Assembly (NCBI GenBank): GCA_022564135.1
Contig: JADFLZ010000158.1
Coordinates: 1 to 5,852, forward strand
DNA from: Candidatus Zixiibacteriota bacterium
Lineage (GTDB): Bacteria; Zixibacteria; MSB-5A5; GN15; FEB-12
Direction: 5' to 3'
DNA length: 5,852 bases
Under the pieces are notes generated by a model. The model was not told the origin of the DNA and searched no databases. It worked only from the letters and a program-made list of their open reading frames with translations. How positions within the stretch are numbered: the first letter of the stretch is position 1; each line of letters opens with the position of its first letter. Shown piece by piece: positions 5,643-5,852 of this stretch. Made by a program: the position numbers and the translations under genes.

Positions 5643-5852
5643 CCTGCTATTACCTCTTTGGTGAGTGAAATATAATTTTCTGCACCGGTTGACATTATAT
5701 CATAAAGGATTATCGGCTTGCCAAATGACGGCGCTTCAGATAACCGCACGTTTCGTGAAATTACCGTTTCATAAACGCGCTCGTCAAAATGTTTGCGAAC
5801 TTCGTCCGAAACCTGTCTTGAGAGATTGAGCCTGCCGTCATACATTGTAAGC
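5639..5852 (-). CDS. parA: ParA/Soj chromosome-partitioning ATPase, C-terminal part
   Basis: The last 70 or so codons of a ParA-type ATPase enter from the right edge; the true start and the Walker motifs lie outside the window. The reading begins L-T-M-Y-D-G-R and contains LSRQVSDEVRKHF and VRLSEAPSFGKPI, blocks typical of chromosomal ParA/Soj near the C-terminus. The first methionine in view is internal, not a start. ParA dimers bind DNA nonspecifically and their ATP hydrolysis, triggered by ParB, drives origin segregation. The stop overlaps the parB start (ATGA), so the two are co-translated. Confidence 0.95.
   Translation of the reverse strand, partial: LTMYDGRLNLSRQVSDEVRKHFDERVYETVISRNVRLSEAPSFGKPIILYDIMSTGAENYISLTKEVIAG

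Noticed and set aside
5747..5761. Possible parS site (CGTTTCGTGAAA) inside parA
   Set aside because: It resembles the TTTCACGTGAAA core but lacks the central two bases, so it is not a match to the 16-bp parS palindrome.

Overview
The window is about 5.85 kb of bacterial chromosome, and every supported gene lies on the minus strand, so the genes are transcribed from high to low coordinates. Most genes sit near 45-50% GC by eye. The order parA-parB-M23 peptidase-bactofilin, and a MoxR/DUF58 pair with a DUF58 protein of the 'YLDPE...HGFSVEFAEHRQYMPGD' type, suggest an uncultured bacterium of the FCB superphylum or a neighbouring candidate phylum such as Zixibacteria. That placement is inference from gene content; no rRNA or marker gene is present to prove it.

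Right part (3597-5852): the C-terminal end of ParA, then ParB, a membrane-anchored M23 murein hydrolase-like protein and a bactofilin form a tight operon (4-bp overlap, then 9-bp and 3-bp gaps). It joins chromosome segregation to a polymer scaffold and a cell-wall enzyme. Centre (3371-3596): a gene-free, AT-rich stretch directly downstream of the bactofilin. It contains two perfect DnaA boxes (TTATCCACA), a third close variant (TTTTCCACA), a 13-bp perfect inverted repeat built on the first two boxes, and a very AT-rich core. Beside parAB this is a credible chromosomal replication origin (oriC) or, failing that, a DnaA-binding regulatory cluster. It is the most interesting item in the window.

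Left of that (2972-3370) is a small four-helix membrane protein of unknown function that is much more AT-rich than its neighbours. Next come a MoxR-family AAA+ ATPase (1848-2855) with its own promoter-like TATAAT and a strong ribosome binding site, a 180-bp intergenic patch packed with palindromes and short repeats (1668-1847), a histidine-bearing membrane protein with an acidic loop (1128-1667), and a DUF58/vWA-like protein (232-1131) overlapping it by ATGA. MoxR and DUF58 proteins usually work together as a chaperone/adaptor pair, so the membrane protein between them may be their client or partner.

At the left edge (1-235) the sequence turns AT-rich, and an open frame starting at a TTG overlapping the DUF58 stop runs off the window. 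It does not look like the BatA-type gene that often follows DUF58.
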